From Campanula takesimana (taxonomy: Eukaryota; Streptophyta; Magnoliopsida; Asterales; Campanulaceae): a stretch of DNA of 64,000 nt. Under the pieces are notes generated by a model that saw only the letters and a program-made list of their open reading frames with translations, had not been told where the DNA came from and ran no database searches. The number at the start of each line of letters is the position of its first letter. Position 1 is the first letter of the stretch. Position numbers and translations under genes: made by a program. Shown here in pieces: positions 47,252-59,906 of this stretch. The stretch covers positions 62,001-126,000 of the forward strand of contig JAOWBW010001823.1 in assembly GCA_026119855.1 (NCBI GenBank). Reading direction: 5' to 3'.

Positions 47252-49510
47252 ATGAGACGTCGACGGCGTGACCGAGTAAATTTGAGTCTACCGGACGAGC
47301 TAATCATCGAGATTTTCCGGCACCTCGATAATTCCAAGTCCAGCCGCGATGCATGCGCCCTCGTCTGCAAGCGGTGGCACCGCCTCGAGCGGCTCAGCCG
47401 CGAAACCATCCGAATCGGCGCATCCGACTACCCAGACACGCTTGTGAAGCTGCTCGCTGGACTTTTCGTCAATGTCAGGGACGTCTATATCAATGAGCGT
47501 ATGTCCAAGGACATCCCCTCTGAATCTGAATTGGTAAAATTCTGTGTCTGCATGTCCCTTTATATCACTGAATCTAACTCCAATTTAGTTAGATAGAATT
47601 TATTTGCTGTTTCATTTCCAAAAACTGTGATTGAATTTGAAATTGAAACACTAATCAGATCAATCAGTATGGTGCTTTTTCATCAACTCAAAAACAACGA
47701 AAGAAAGACTTGAAATAAAATTCATTCTGATTTGTTATTTGAATTTGCGGGTTTTAACTTGGTAGGTGTTTAATTCTCCATTTTATAGAGTACATTTGCT
47801 TCTATTATAGTAAATAACAGAAGGTGGTGGTTGTTTTCATCCTTTAGAAAGTGTACTAAGAGTATGTTTAAATTCCACGGGAAAGCCTCTAGTCATTCAA
47901 TCCGGTTTTCTCTTATCCATAATCCGGCTTTCTCTCATCAATCCGATTTTCTCTCATCAATAGTATCTACAATGCAGTAAATTAGTTATTCATGCTTATA
48001 ATAGTAAGTAATCAAGAAAGGGAACTGAAGAAGTAAATAAATTCGAGTCCAGAAGGATTCTGAAATCCTAGATTTAATGGAACGAGGATCGGTGTTATAT
48101 CAAACACTTGATGAGTGAGCGGCACACTGTCTCCTTTAGGATGGGGTGTTTTAATACTTGGATATGGTATCGTAGTGCAAATACTGTTATTTAATTGTGA
48201 TTTTGTAGGCTAATTGCTTCAATTATGAATATAGCACACTCATTTTCAAATCTGTGGTTGATCAATCTGATAAGCTTTTAGGCTCAGGTTTGAAATATTT
48301 TCCTTTTTTTGTTGCTATCCGTAATATTTTCTTACCGTTATGCAGGGAAGAAGACGTAGTGCTTATAATCAATCCTGGATGCAGCTTCGCAACATGGCAG
48401 ATAAAAATGAGACGGATTGTCTATCAGATGCCGGTTTGGCCGCGGTTGTGGATGGATTTCCTAAGCTTGAGAAACTGAGCCTATTATGGTGCTATAATGT
48501 AACAAATAAAGGTCTAGAATATGTCGCCGAAAGATGTAGATCCTTAAAATCGTTAGAATTACAGGTGCAGTTCTGATTTCAAACTTGTTATTTTGTTGCT
48601 GATTACATACAAATGGAAAATATCTTTGCCTCTTTTAAGCGGATTCCCGGTATGGACAATAAAAATCTTACCTAAGGAAAACTCTGTCTACTGACCTTTC
48701 AAAAGGAAATACCAGTAAACAGCCTTTTGTGTCAAAAAATCTCAATCTAATTTTGGCTCCTTAACACCAGGTAAAGTATTATGGTTGATCTTGATTTTTT
48801 TAAAATCTTCCTTTTGTTGGTTTGTTTTTGTTTTTCACATTGATATGAAACATATTTCTACAGGTTGTTCTCTATTGCCATATACATATACTTTCTCTTT
48901 CCATACCGGATTGACACGCTCATACGTGTTATTAGGACTTTGATGACAGAACTGAGATCAGGGGAATACAATACATTTATATAGTCACCGAACATGTTGA
49001 AATTTGAGTAGTTGTAAAGAAAATAATCTGATCTCTGACTAAAATTTGATTATTCACTCTTTCTTAAAGGGTTGGTCTGACGACTTTGGTCTGGATGCAT
49101 TTGGCGGGTGCTGTGTGCAACTTGAAGTCCTGAATTTGCGGTTTTGTGATGGTTTGGATGACACTGTATTGCTCGACATAGCCCTCGGCTGTGGTACAAC
49201 TCTGAAATCATTGAGTGTTGCCGCCTGTGTCAATATAACTGATTTAGCATTAGAATATGTGGGATCTTATTGCAAATCTCTTGAGAGTTTGACATTATAC
49301 TCGGAATCCATCCATGATAAAGGTGTGCTTGATGTGGTCAAAGGATGTCCTTTATTGAAGGCTCTAGATCTGAAATGCGTTAAAGTCACTGATCAGGCGT
49401 TGGCTGCTGTTGCCAATTTTTGTTTGTCGTTGGAGCTGTTGGCTCTGCGCAGTTTACAGAGATTTACTGACCAGTGGGTATTCTTTCCTTGACCTTTTCC
49501 TTTCTGATTG

Positions 49511-49559
<49 letters not shown>

Positions 49560-52500
49560 TGAATGGTATAAATGAATTCATCTATGTTGCTTATTTTATT
49601 AAATAACAATGAGGGTGGAGTGGGGGATTAGGACCACTAGGTTTCTATAGAGAGAGAGAGAGAGATGGAGGGAGGAAAGCGATGGAATTGGGGGTGTTTA
49701 GAAGGGGCATGGATATTATTGGGAAAGGGGATGGAAATGAGAAATAGTTAAATTAAAGGGGTTGAAAAAGTAAATTTAAAAGATGCTCGTTACATTTTTG
49801 GTCTATTTTGTATGCCTTCCTCAAGTGTCATCCATTTTTTATTTGGAATTAAACAAATTGTGAACATGGTGTACTAAATTGCAAAAAATGAAACTTTAGG
49901 TCCTACATTAAAACTTCATGTGAACTTAGTGGCGGTAAAGTGTGATTTCCCCGATTTTGGATATTAATGGGTTTCAGTAAGCAAGAAAGTGTTTAAGCTT
50001 GAATAAAAGTTCAATGCATCAATATTAGCCTATGCACTATGTTTTTAGCATGTCAGGCCCTTCTGGTATAGCGTCTACATTTCGTATTTCAATTTAAATA
50101 TATTAGATGAGGACATAAAATTTAGGATTTTTGGAAAAAGAAATCAGCAAACGGAAAACAGTTGAAGAATTACGGAAGTCAAGGTTTCTTATTTTGAATT
50201 GGAAGATTGTGTCTCAGTATATCAAGAATGGAGAAGGAAGGTGACTATTTTCTGTATTTTAATTTGAAATATTTTTGGACATACAGGAGTCTTTCTGCAA
50301 TTGGAAAGGGGTGTAAGCGGTTGAAGAGCCTTACGCTTAGTGATTGCTATCACCTCACTGACAAGGGCCTGGAAGCAGTTGCAGTTGGTTGCCCCGAGCT
50401 TGCACATCTTGAAGTTAATAGGTGCCATAATATTGGAGCTTATGGACTCAAGTGTATTGGAAAATCTTGCACGTACGGTTTGTTGTTATTGGTTCATGTT
50501 TGTAGTTATTATTTTTCCATACCTTGTTCTTTCTTTCTTAACATTTTACAAATATGTGTAGCTTTCTTATTCACTACTGGTTTGAATTTTGACTGCATAA
50601 GTAACTATGCTGTGTGTGTGGAGAATCTGAATATATGACCTCCCTTTCATCTTTTATTGGATTCAAAGGAACCCGAAAAATTAGTGCGCAAAAGGTTTGA
50701 CAGGTTCTTCTTGGAATCCTTATATTTGATTGAAATTAAACGGAACAAATCTGGAGGTCTAGTAAAACTGAAGTATCCGATTGGTTATCAGAATATGTGC
50801 ATGTGAGCTTGTGAAAATAAATACTGAGATTTTGTAATTGTCGTCTATTTACTCCTCTTACATATTTGGGGGCAGAAACAACAATTGCAACATGCGTATA
50901 AGGCCACCATTTTCCTTATTGAGGAGTATTGGGGTTTAGGATTTTGCTTAAAATCTTGCCTGTCTTCGGGGGCTGTTTCGGGCTTGAATAAGCCATAAAT
51001 CGAAAACATTTTCCTAGGTGGTTATGGGGTTCATATGAAAAACATGGAGCTATTTAATGAAACTTTTACTAATACCTGCCATACACTTTTTATTACCCTG
51101 TAAGTGATTTAACTTGTACCCGTTGTCCACTTCAATTTATCCTTTTAGTGAGGGCTCATAATGATGAACATGAATAAATCATAGTTTTAGATAAAGCATA
51201 AATTATTAACCATACACAATAAAAGGCGGAAGGAGGTCTCGGGAATAGAAATCTAAGTTTAAGGAATACCCTCTGTCCCGGAAAGTTTGTCTCATTTTGA
51301 CTTTTTATAGCCAACATAAATAAAGTTTGACCAAACATTAGTGTCAATCTAATGATCACAATAAAATTTTAAAAATTGTTATTGATAAATCACTTAATGA
51401 TTGTCAATTACAATATTTAGAATTTCACTAGAATGATTAAATAGACATCAATGTTTGGTCAAAGTTCATTTATGCTGACCATAAAAAGTCAAAATGAGAC
51501 AAACTCTCAAGGACAGAGGGAGTATTACTCTTCTGTGCAAATAGCTTTAGTGCTTAACTTTGGAACCCCCATCCTTTTGGCACAGGGTGATGTGGTGTAT
51601 GAAAACTATTCCTGGGTTAATTAGAAAAAGGAAACCGAATATAAAAGATAATCATAAATTAGGAAGGAAAGTTGGTTACTTGATAATTTTCTGCTGACTC
51701 CTTTCTCAATTATCTGAATAATAGCTACCTAATAATTCTAGGATCCTTTTCCTAATAAATTTATGTTAATGGCAATCGGAAAACAATGTACTGGACTGCT
51801 GGCTAACAACCCACGTCATATATGACGTTCATTTATAACAACTACTACGCCAATGTAAAAACAAAAAATGTGTTTTGACCACAATGCTAGACGCCATTAC
51901 ACAGTGGCGAAGCCACCTTAAGCCCAAAGGGGTCACTTGACCCCGTTGATTTTTTCGAAAATGTCATTTTAGTAACTGCAAAATGTTGTGATGTACACTT
52001 ATAATATTAAATTTGTCAATTTAGACCCCTTAACTTGTGGTAAAATTTGAACTATGATATCTTTTGACCCCCTACGTGCTAAATTTCTATTTGATTAATA
52101 TAATTTTTATTCCTTGAGTAATCTACCCCTTCGAAAATATTTATGCCTTCGCTACTGGTTATACATATACATACATACATACTAAAATGAATGTCCATTA
52201 TTCATTTTTTACACTTGCAATTATAATAGCGTATGATGAGATCATTATGGCTTACGTATTTTTCTGTGATTTCCAGAAACCTTAAAGATGCATGATCATT
52301 CCTTAAAAGATCTACCTCCTTTTCCAGTATTTTTGTAGCATTTATTTCTATGAACTCTAGTTGACTGTTTACTTATTCCTATAGTTTATTATCTCTTTGT
52401 TTTTTCTTAACATTTCTTCCATATGATTGAATTTAGTTGGTGTAAGCATGATTTAGTTCATGTTAATGACCTGGATTATTTTTTGCAGGCGCCTTACTGA

Positions 52501-55500
52501 ATTAGCCCTTGTATCCTGTCAGAAGATAGGGAATGAAGCCCTTTTTGACTTTAGCATAGAATGCAAGTATTTGCAAACTATCCACTTGATAGATTGCTTA
52601 ATTATCGGGGATGATGCCTTATGCAGTATCGCTAGAGGATGTAGGAATTTAAAAAAGCTTCACATTCGTTTCTGTTCTGAGGTATGAGCATTTATGTATT
52701 GCTTTTGTAACTTGCATTTTTTTTCTTTTACTCCACTTAAGAAACCAGGTTTTATAATGATGCGAATATTTGACACTCCATCCTGGAAAGATAGTCCCAC
52801 TTTGACATTTATGGTCAACTCAACTAAACTTTGACCATAAATTTATTAAAAGTCTAGTTCTCCCTATGCAATATTACATAAAGATTAATTAGTTTTCATA
52901 AAACTTTGGTCAAAGTTACATTGACTTGACCAAGAAAGTCGAAATAGGGCAATCTTTTCAGGAAGGCATGTTTTTCATGCATGTTTGTAGCAACAGTCTT
53001 CAGGCTGTTTATAGTGATGCTAATATTTGATATATTACGTATTCATGAATACTTATTGGGATGCACAGGTCAGGAACAAGGGAATTATAGCTATTGGTGA
53101 GAACTGTAAAGTTCTTACGGATCTTAGCATCAAGTTGTGCAACAGGTAAGAACTTTTCAATTTTTTTCCTGTTCTATACCACGGTAAGGTCAGTCACACA
53201 AGTTCTTATTATATCTTCGTTCTTGGTTTGTTTCCAGTTCCCATGCCTGAATATGTGGGTAATGTTGCATACTTTTCCTTTTACTGATATTGTGCCAATA
53301 CAATTGTTATGCCCTGCATGGCACTTTAATACAATGTCATTAGTAGTGGGGTAAAAAATTTAACGTCACATTTCATTTTCTATAATATGCAAAAGCATTT
53401 TCTTGCTTATGTTTAATGTTTTCAGCCTCTTTTTTTCAATCACAAACAATGTGGTTAGCAGCATCTAAATACACTATAAAATGGCAATATAAATTTTAAG
53501 AATGCCAAGGTTTAAATTTAATAATAAGATGGGTTAATGACAATTTAGACCCTGAAGTACCATACCACCCTTCCAAGCGAACCCTGGGTGTCTTTTTTTG
53601 TCAAATCGGGTCTTCATGATTTAAAAACTCGCCAAATAAGGCCTTTTTGACGGATTTCGTTAGAAAGTCAGTTAAAAGGCATGTGCCCTGCACGTGACTA
53701 ACGGAAATAGGTAGTTTGAATTAAAATTAACTATTAAAAGTGTTAAATACCATATCTAAAAACTGAAGGGGCTTAGTGAAAATTATAAACTTAATAGGGC
53801 TGAAAATCAAAATAACTATTAAAATAGTAAATAAAAAGGTTTTTAAAGTTATTTTCAATTATTAATAAAAAATAAAATTTAATAAGATTTTTATTTTATA
53901 AACAAAATAAATAAAATTTTACATTTACCAAAACAAAACTCATCCAATAAATATGCAACATTTTATAATTTATAATAGAAAATAAAAAAAAATTAAGACA
54001 TTAATATATTTACTTTTCCTTCACCCATATAATTTAATATTTTTTATTCAATCTTTATTATTTATCATGTTAGCAATATCTAAATTAATAAAAATTGAAC
54101 ATTTTTGACAAAAATATACAGTATTAAATTAATCTCCAATTTATTCTACTTCAAAAAAAAATCTCCAATTTATTCAATCTGCACAACACTCAAAATGGTG
54201 ATGAAATCCAGAAAGCTAGAATTTGAGTTACAATGAAATTTCATAATGGGTATAGTGCAAACATCATATGCTGATAAAATTGGGCTTGAACAAAACCCAG
54301 CAAATTAGAGCAAAACCCCCAAAATTAACGACTTCAAAATGGTGAAAAACGAGCAAATCAATGTAACGATTAGCGACATTTCCTCTTGCAATTTGGTAAT
54401 TTCCTCCTCTTTCTTCTGATCAAACTTCTTGCTCATCTTAGCCTGCTCGTAGTACATCTTCTTCCTCTCTTGCATTCCTCCATAATTTCCGGCAACCACC
54501 TTCATACTTTCCGGCCAAATTTATTTCTTCCCCCTCCTAGACCTCCGCAACGCCGCCGTCACAATATTCACCACAGTACCACACCATCCAACTGCCCCTT
54601 CATCTCCGCCACCCTCTCCGACGTAGCCGTCACCATAATCGACCTCCCCTTCCCTCAAAACATCGCCGGAATTCCCCCCACCGTCGAGAGCACCGACAAT
54701 TGGGCCGTTCTGTCTAGCCCAACCACCGAAAGCCCAGCCCAATTCAACCCAGAAACCGCCATGGATGCTCTGGCCAGACGAGAAGCAAGAATAAGGAACC
54801 CTGTTTTGTACGTCGCATTCGGATCACAAGCCGAAGTCTCGCTGGAGCAATTCGAAGAAATCAAAACTGGGTTAGAGAAATCGGAGTCCAAATTCTTGTG
54901 GGTAGTCCGAAAAATCGAAAGTGGATTCGCCGACGGATTTGAAGAGAGGGTCAAAGGGAGGGGAATGATGGTTCGGGAATGCGTGTGTGTGTGCGTGTGT
55001 GTGTGCGAGTGTGTGTGACGGAGGAGGAAGAAGGTGGGATATAGTTTTTTTTTTTTTTCATCCCTTGTTTTTTGAAGATGTCATTTATAACCCCTTCAAA
55101 CTTAATCGCAATTCAAAAAACCCAATTTCGTTAGTCACGTGCTTGGCACATGCTTTTTAACTGACTTTCTAACGAAATCCGTCAAAAGGCCTTATTTGGC
55201 GAGTTTTTAAATCATCAAGGCCCGATTTGACAAAAAAAAAACATATCAGGGTTCGCTTGGAAGGGTGGTATGGTACTTCAGGGTCTAAATTGCAATTAAC
55301 CCTAATAAGATTTAGCTTTTTTAAAAAATGAAGTGTATTCGGTGCCTTCAGTTACAAGTCTAACTCTAGTTGACCTTAGAATCTCGAATGTGAACATAAA
55401 AAATTAGAAAATTAAGTACAGTAATTAACCCCAAATAAAATCCTAAGAGTAGCACTAGTAATTGGAGGATTTTATAGCTGCGCAGAGAGAGAGAGAGAGA

Positions 55501-57203
55501 GGGGAAGAAATGTGAGTGCGAGAGAGAGAGAGAAAGAGATCTTCCAAGTTCCAAGGCTTGATCGCCATTATCGCACCTGCAAACCGTCCATTTGTCTTTG
55601 TGTTTCGTATTAGCATTCGCTTTTTCAAGTTCTTTTAACTAATACTCCCTCTGACCTAAAATGATTGTTCAAATTTAAGTTTGATGGAAATTTAAGAAAG
55701 TTGAGATTAGGCACTTTTAGTAGCGTAATTACATAAAAATATCTAATCATCTCACCATATTCCATCATTAGTTTTAGTGTGAATAGAACTTAAGGAAAAA
55801 AAAAACTTTTAGTCATGAAACTATACCTGTTTTTCAATGTGGTCATTGATGTTTCTTCTTGGAATGTTCTCACCCAAGTACAAAATAATTGCAATGCTCT
55901 CACTCTGTTAACGGGGCTGTCAATTAGGTATGTTTGCTGTTCACTCTTTCTTTTTTTTGGTTGAGCTTGCAGCCTTGTTATTTCTAGTTCTAGTTTCCTG
56001 TAACAAGTATTTTTTGTGTTGCTTCTACTAATTGTAGCTCCTTAGGATTCTAGAGTTTGTAATGATTATAACTAATTTTGCTCGCCTCTAAATGCTACTC
56101 TTTGTGCATCTTCATTTTGAGATTTGTCATAATTAGCATATTGCATAACTCCATGTCGCTATATGTATATATCAGGATAGGGGATGATGCACTAGTTTCC
56201 ATTGGACGTGGTTGCCCCCTTTTACGAAGTTTAGATGTCGCTGCCTGCCTCATGATTGGGAATAAAGGAATTATCGCTGTGGCAAGGGGTTGCCCTCAGC
56301 TCACTCATTTGGACGTATGTTTTCTTCCGGTGCGTCTCTCTCTCTCTCTCTCTTTGGCATGCTTTTCATTTATATGACCCTCTTGCACTTGGACTGTTTG
56401 AGCATGCGAAGCCATGTTAGTGAGAAAGTGTCACGTGACCCCCTTCAATTTTGAAATATGTCCATTTACTCCCTTCAAGTTAAAAGAAAGTCTTTTGCAA
56501 TAAAAACAACGAATTTTTACATTTTGATTCTTTGGTAAATTTTGCACTAAGTTACTATCTTGACTCCCGTGTATGCTAAATTTGAATACCTCAACTATAA
56601 TATTAACCCCGAAAACATTCTTGACTCTCTTTCTGAGTTTTTTTTTTTTTTTTTTGACTTCGCCATTGAGCATGCGTATGGACTTTTGAGCCTTAGGAGG
56701 TACATGTCACTTCAAGATCATCATACATATGAACAGACGTAGAAAAAATTGGAACCATGATGGATATCCTTTCACTACAAAACAAACAGACTGATCGGCT
56801 CTTTGTCAAATCCGCTGTCTCCATAAATATCAATTAAAACTTAAAAATGATCAATTATTGGTCCGCATAAATTTAACCAAAACTTTTTTTTCATTGTTTC
56901 TCCCCGTGACAGAGGTTGGGGGATATGGCATTACTGGAAATAGGTGAAGGTTGCCCTCTACTGAAGGATATAGTGCTATTAAACTGTCGTAAAATAACAG
57001 ATATTGGGTTAAACCATCTTGTCAGAAGATGCAAACTGCTTGAAGACTGCGACATATCTTATTGCGCAGGCATTACTTCGGCTGGTGTTGCAACTGTAAT
57101 ATCAAGCTGTGTCCATATCAAAAAAGTTCATGTCGAGATATCAAAAGTTAGTAAGAGAACTCAAAGGCAGGCAGGAGACCTCATTTCATATGTGTATCCT
57201 TGA
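47252..57203 (+). CDS. F-box/LRR protein of FBL4 type, copy 3 (intact, 601 aa)
   Basis: Probable SCF ubiquitin-ligase substrate receptor. Exons: 47252-47533 (282 bp), 48346-48564 (219), 49070-49473 (404), 50287-50472 (186), 52489-52681 (193), 53069-53145 (77), 56176-56329 (154), 56913-57203 (291); the total is 1806 bp including the stop. All borders are GT/AG, phases agree and no stop interrupts. The F-box is at residues about 10-50 (SLPDELIIEIF...CKRWHRLE). From about residue 110 to the end there are cysteine-containing LRRs with C..L..L.L..C...T/D.GL spacing (for example GCKRLKSLTLSDCYHLTDKG, GCRNLKKLHIRFC, GCPLLKDIVLLNCRKITD). The C-terminus is QAGDLISYVYP. Arabidopsis FBL4 is about 610 aa, so the length fits. 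Intron 6 (about 3 kb) contains the Pack-MULE. This is the only copy expected to make a full protein. Confidence 0.92.
49514..49556. repeat. (CT)n microsatellite, intron 3 copy 3
   Basis: About 43 bp, close to copy 2 in length. Confidence 0.9.
51269..51522. mobile_element. Stowaway-type MITE, intron 4 copy 3
   Basis: Orthologous insertion to the one at 11518. Confidence 0.85.
51902..52157. mobile_element. hAT-like MITE, intron 4 copy 3
   Basis: Same insertion as at 12158 and 33653, with the canonical CAGTGGCGAAG end. Confidence 0.55.
54305..54505 (-). CDS. Small antisense ORF in Pack-MULE (unit 3)
   Basis: Identical in translation to the ORF at 36048-36248; unknown function. Confidence 0.35.
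   Translation of the reverse strand: MKVVAGNYGGMQERKKMYYEQAKMSKKFDQKKEEEITKLQEEMSLIVTLICSFFTILKSLILGVLL
54521..55018 (+). pseudogene. UDP-glycosyltransferase fragments captured in Pack-MULE (unit 3)
   Basis: Same fragment as at 36264, with one visible replacement (TTESPAQ instead of TTKSPAQ). The open frame 54386-55018 is kept. Confidence 0.85.
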
Positions 57204-57234
57204 TCCCGGAGTCGAGTTTGCAATTTGATGAAGG

Positions 57235-57240
57235 AATAAA
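57235..57240 (+). terminator. AATAAA poly(A)-like signal, copy 3
   Basis: AATAAA lies 32 bp after the stop of copy 3. The same hexamer is at 20725-20730 in copy 1 and 38981-38986 in copy 2. The real 3' ends may use more distal AT-rich signals. Confidence 0.4.
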
Positions 57241-57707
57241 ACCAGGGGCAGATGACCCCTTGTCGAATATTTAAGTCATAATGGATGTTTATTTTTATTT
57301 TATTTAAAAAAAAAAAAACGAGTGTCTGTACTTGCATTGGCGGGAGGGGACAAACACTGTTGGTGAAGATTGGGTGGATTTTATTTTCGTATAATGTTAT
57401 TTGGTGTATGATCGAAGTGTGTTCTTGAAAGTTCATACTACTTGGTAGTCAGACTTTTTTTTTTTTCTTGATAATATTTTTATAGTGTATCAATAATAAT
57501 TTTTAAAATTTTGATAGGACAATTATTTTCTAGTTAAAGTTCAGTACGTTTGACAAATTGGAACTACTTTGAGTAGGTTAAGTTTTTCCTAACACTTAGG
57601 AAATGCGAGTTTTAAAAACACGCGGTAGAATTTTTGTAAATAAGTGAACTTCAAGCAGTGTCATGATAGTGTTTAAGAGTGCCAGTTATAGTATTAAGAG
57701 AACTTAT
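57241..57707. other. 3' UTR and flank of copy 3 before the copia
   Basis: Matches 20731-21181 of unit 1 but with small differences (ATTTTATTTAAAAAAA, CATACTACTTGG). No gene is seen. Confidence 0.6.
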
Positions 57708-58250
57708 TGTTTGGTGACTCTCAATTATTCTGGGCAATATGTTCGCAGACAGCAGTGCTGGGCGGCCACCCAAGTGGCTATGGGCGACCGCACAGAAGGC
57801 CTTGTTCAACACCAGATTTGTTTCATTCTGTTTGGGCGACCGCACAGGCAAAACTGGGCGGCCGTACATGTGTCGGGCTGGACAGAGGTGATTCCGAATC
57901 TGGGAAAGATTAGGTTTGTCGAATCCGGGTAGGATTAGGTTTTAGGCTAGACTTATAAAAGCTGTCCTGCGTGTCTTATTTTATTGCTGCAACCTTGAGA
58001 GGGTTAGAGAGAAAAGCTAGGGTATTCATATTGAGAGATTGTGTGATTGATTATCACCTTGTCAACTCCTTATACTCTTGTTTGATTATAGTGGATTGTT
58101 CTCCGTCACCCGTAGTTTTTTTACTCTTCTTGTTTAGAAGGGTTTTCCACTTAAATCTCTGTGTTCATCTGTTTTCAATATTGCTTTTCTTTACTATTTT
58201 GTGCTTTAATCTTTGCAAGATAAGTAATTGTTAGATCATCAATCCTAACA
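57708..58250 (+). repeat. 5' LTR of the downstream copia
   Basis: 543 bp, TGTTTGGTGACTC...AATCCTAACA. It contains four GGGCGRCC-type GC-rich motifs at 57760, 57782, 57834 and 57856. Confidence 0.93.
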
Positions 58251-58301
58251 ATTGGTATCTAGAGCTTGGTTTGAGGTTCTTGTATTGCTTGTCGGTAGAA
58301 G

Positions 58302-59900
58302 ATGTCAGGGAAGTATGAAATTGAGAAATTCGATCGCAAGGTCAATTTCGGTTTGTGGCAAGTGAAGATGCGAGCAATCCTGGTGGGAAAACAGTGTGTC
58401 AAGGCTTTGCTTGGAAAGGCAAAGAAACCAGAAAGCTTGACTGATGAACTGTTTGAGGACATGGACGAGAAGGCTTTGTCTCTCTTGCATTTAAGTCTCA
58501 AAGACGAGGTGTTGAGGGAGGTAGTGAGCGAGAAGACTGCTGCAGGGCTCTGGCTTAGGCTTGAACAACTATACATGACGAAGAGCATTAGTAATCGGTT
58601 GCTACCGATGAAGAAACTCGAAGAATGCAAACTCAAATCAGGTGGGTCTTTGGAAAGTCACCTTGATGAGTTTGATGGTTTGGTCATGGACTTGAAGAAT
58701 GTTGATGTTGTGATTGATGATGAGCAATTGGCGGTTAAATTGTTATGTTCTTTACCCTCTGAGTATATGCACTTTCGTGAAATGGTTTTGTATGGGAAGG
58801 ATGAGATCTCTTTGGAAGAGATCAAGAACGCTCTGCTGCAACATGAAGTCATTGAAACGCACTTGACTTCCCCAAGTGCTGAACCTCAAGGTGATGAGTT
58901 AGTAGCTAGAAGCGGCAGGAAGTCAGGAAAGGGAACGAGTGCAAAGAACTCAGGTCAACCCAGTTCAAGTGGAAAATTTAAAGATGTGATATGTCATGGT
59001 TGCAAGGATAAGGGACACATCAAAAGGTTTTGTCCAAACAGAAGGGACAAAAGGGGTGATAATACAACCGCTAAGAAGGGTGAAGCTGGAGTGGTGTTTG
59101 ATAACACTAGTGATGACAGTGACAATGATGCGCTTACTGCTTGTGATTCGAGTACCAAAATTCGTGATAATTGGATTTTGGATTCCGGTTGTTCTTATCA
59201 TATTAGTCCCAAGCGGGCATGGTTTTGTTCTTATAAGGCTGCTTCAGGTGGAGTAGTTTTGATGGGTAATAACACTGCATGCAAGGTCGTTGGTATTGGG
59301 ACTATTAAGATTAAGACGTTGGATAGAGTAGTGAGGAAACTGCAGAATGTCAGACATGTTCCTGAATTGAAGAAGAACCTGATTTCTCTAGGCACTTTGG
59401 ATAGTCTTGGGTATAGCTTAGCCATTGCGAATGGTGAACTATCGGCTATCAAATGTGACTTGGTGGCTATAAGGGGAAAGAAGGTGGGGACATTGTACGA
59501 GCTTCTTGGGTCTACGGTTGTTGGTGATGTGTCTGTTGCAAAGGGTTCTATGACTGAGGCGGAGGTTACTCAGTTGTGGCACATGAGATTGGGTCACATT
59601 GGCTTGAAGGGGATGACAGAACTTTCAAAGCGCGGTTTATTGGATGGACAGAAGACGGGGCCTATGGACTTTTGTGAGCATTTTGTGCTTAGAAAACAGA
59701 CTAAGGCTAGCTTCGGGAAGGGAGTTCACAAATCTAAAGGTATTCTTGATTACATTCATTCTGATTTGTGGGGTCCGTCTAGGAAATTATCTAAGGGTGG
59801 TTCTCGGTATTTATTAACTTTTGTTGATGATTATTCGCGAAATGTATTTGTCTATTTCTTGAAACACAAGAATGATGTGCTTTTGAATTTTAAGCAGTAG
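58302..59900 (+). CDS. Copia gag-protease-integrase N-terminal segment
   Basis: 532 residues. Gag starts MSGKYEIEKFDRKVNFGLWQ; zinc knuckle CHGCKDKGHIKRFC (CX2CX4HX4C intact, about residues 228-241); protease motif WILDSGCSYH; GAG-pre-integrase LWHMRLGHIG. In the following zinc-site cysteine pair the second Cys has become Phe (FCEHFVL). The integrase core begins with HSDLWGP (first catalytic Asp). The frame stops at TAG 59898-59900, where a Trp is expected. Confidence 0.92.
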   Translation: MSGKYEIEKFDRKVNFGLWQVKMRAILVGKQCVKALLGKAKKPESLTDELFEDMDEKALSLLHLSLKDEVLREVVSEKTAAGLWLRLEQLYMTKSISNRLLPMKKLEECKLKSGGSLESHLDEFDGLVMDLKNVDVVIDDEQLAVKLLCSLPSEYMHFREMVLYGKDEISLEEIKNALLQHEVIETHLTSPSAEPQGDELVARSGRKSGKGTSAKNSGQPSSSGKFKDVICHGCKDKGHIKRFCPNRRDKRGDNTTAKKGEAGVVFDNTSDDSDNDALTACDSSTKIRDNWILDSGCSYHISPKRAWFCSYKAASGGVVLMGNNTACKVVGIGTIKIKTLDRVVRKLQNVRHVPELKKNLISLGTLDSLGYSLAIANGELSAIKCDLVAIRGKKVGTLYELLGSTVVGDVSVAKGSMTEAEVTQLWHMRLGHIGLKGMTELSKRGLLDGQKTGPMDFCEHFVLRKQTKASFGKGVHKSKGILDYIHSDLWGPSRKLSKGGSRYLLTFVDDYSRNVFVYFLKHKNDVLLNFKQ

Positions 59901-59906
59901 AAAATC

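Larger units (their letters stand above)
53531..55302. mobile_element. Pack-MULE-like element in intron 6 of copy 3
   Basis: Same insertion as at 35276, with TAATAAGAT at 53522-53530 and 55303-55311. It differs from the unit-2 copy by a few substitutions and homopolymer lengths. Confidence 0.93.

Noticed and set aside
57663..57932. ORFs in the copia LTR (also 62263-62577)
   Set aside because: They lie in the non-coding LTR and repeat in both LTRs with changes; the GC-rich motif creates them.
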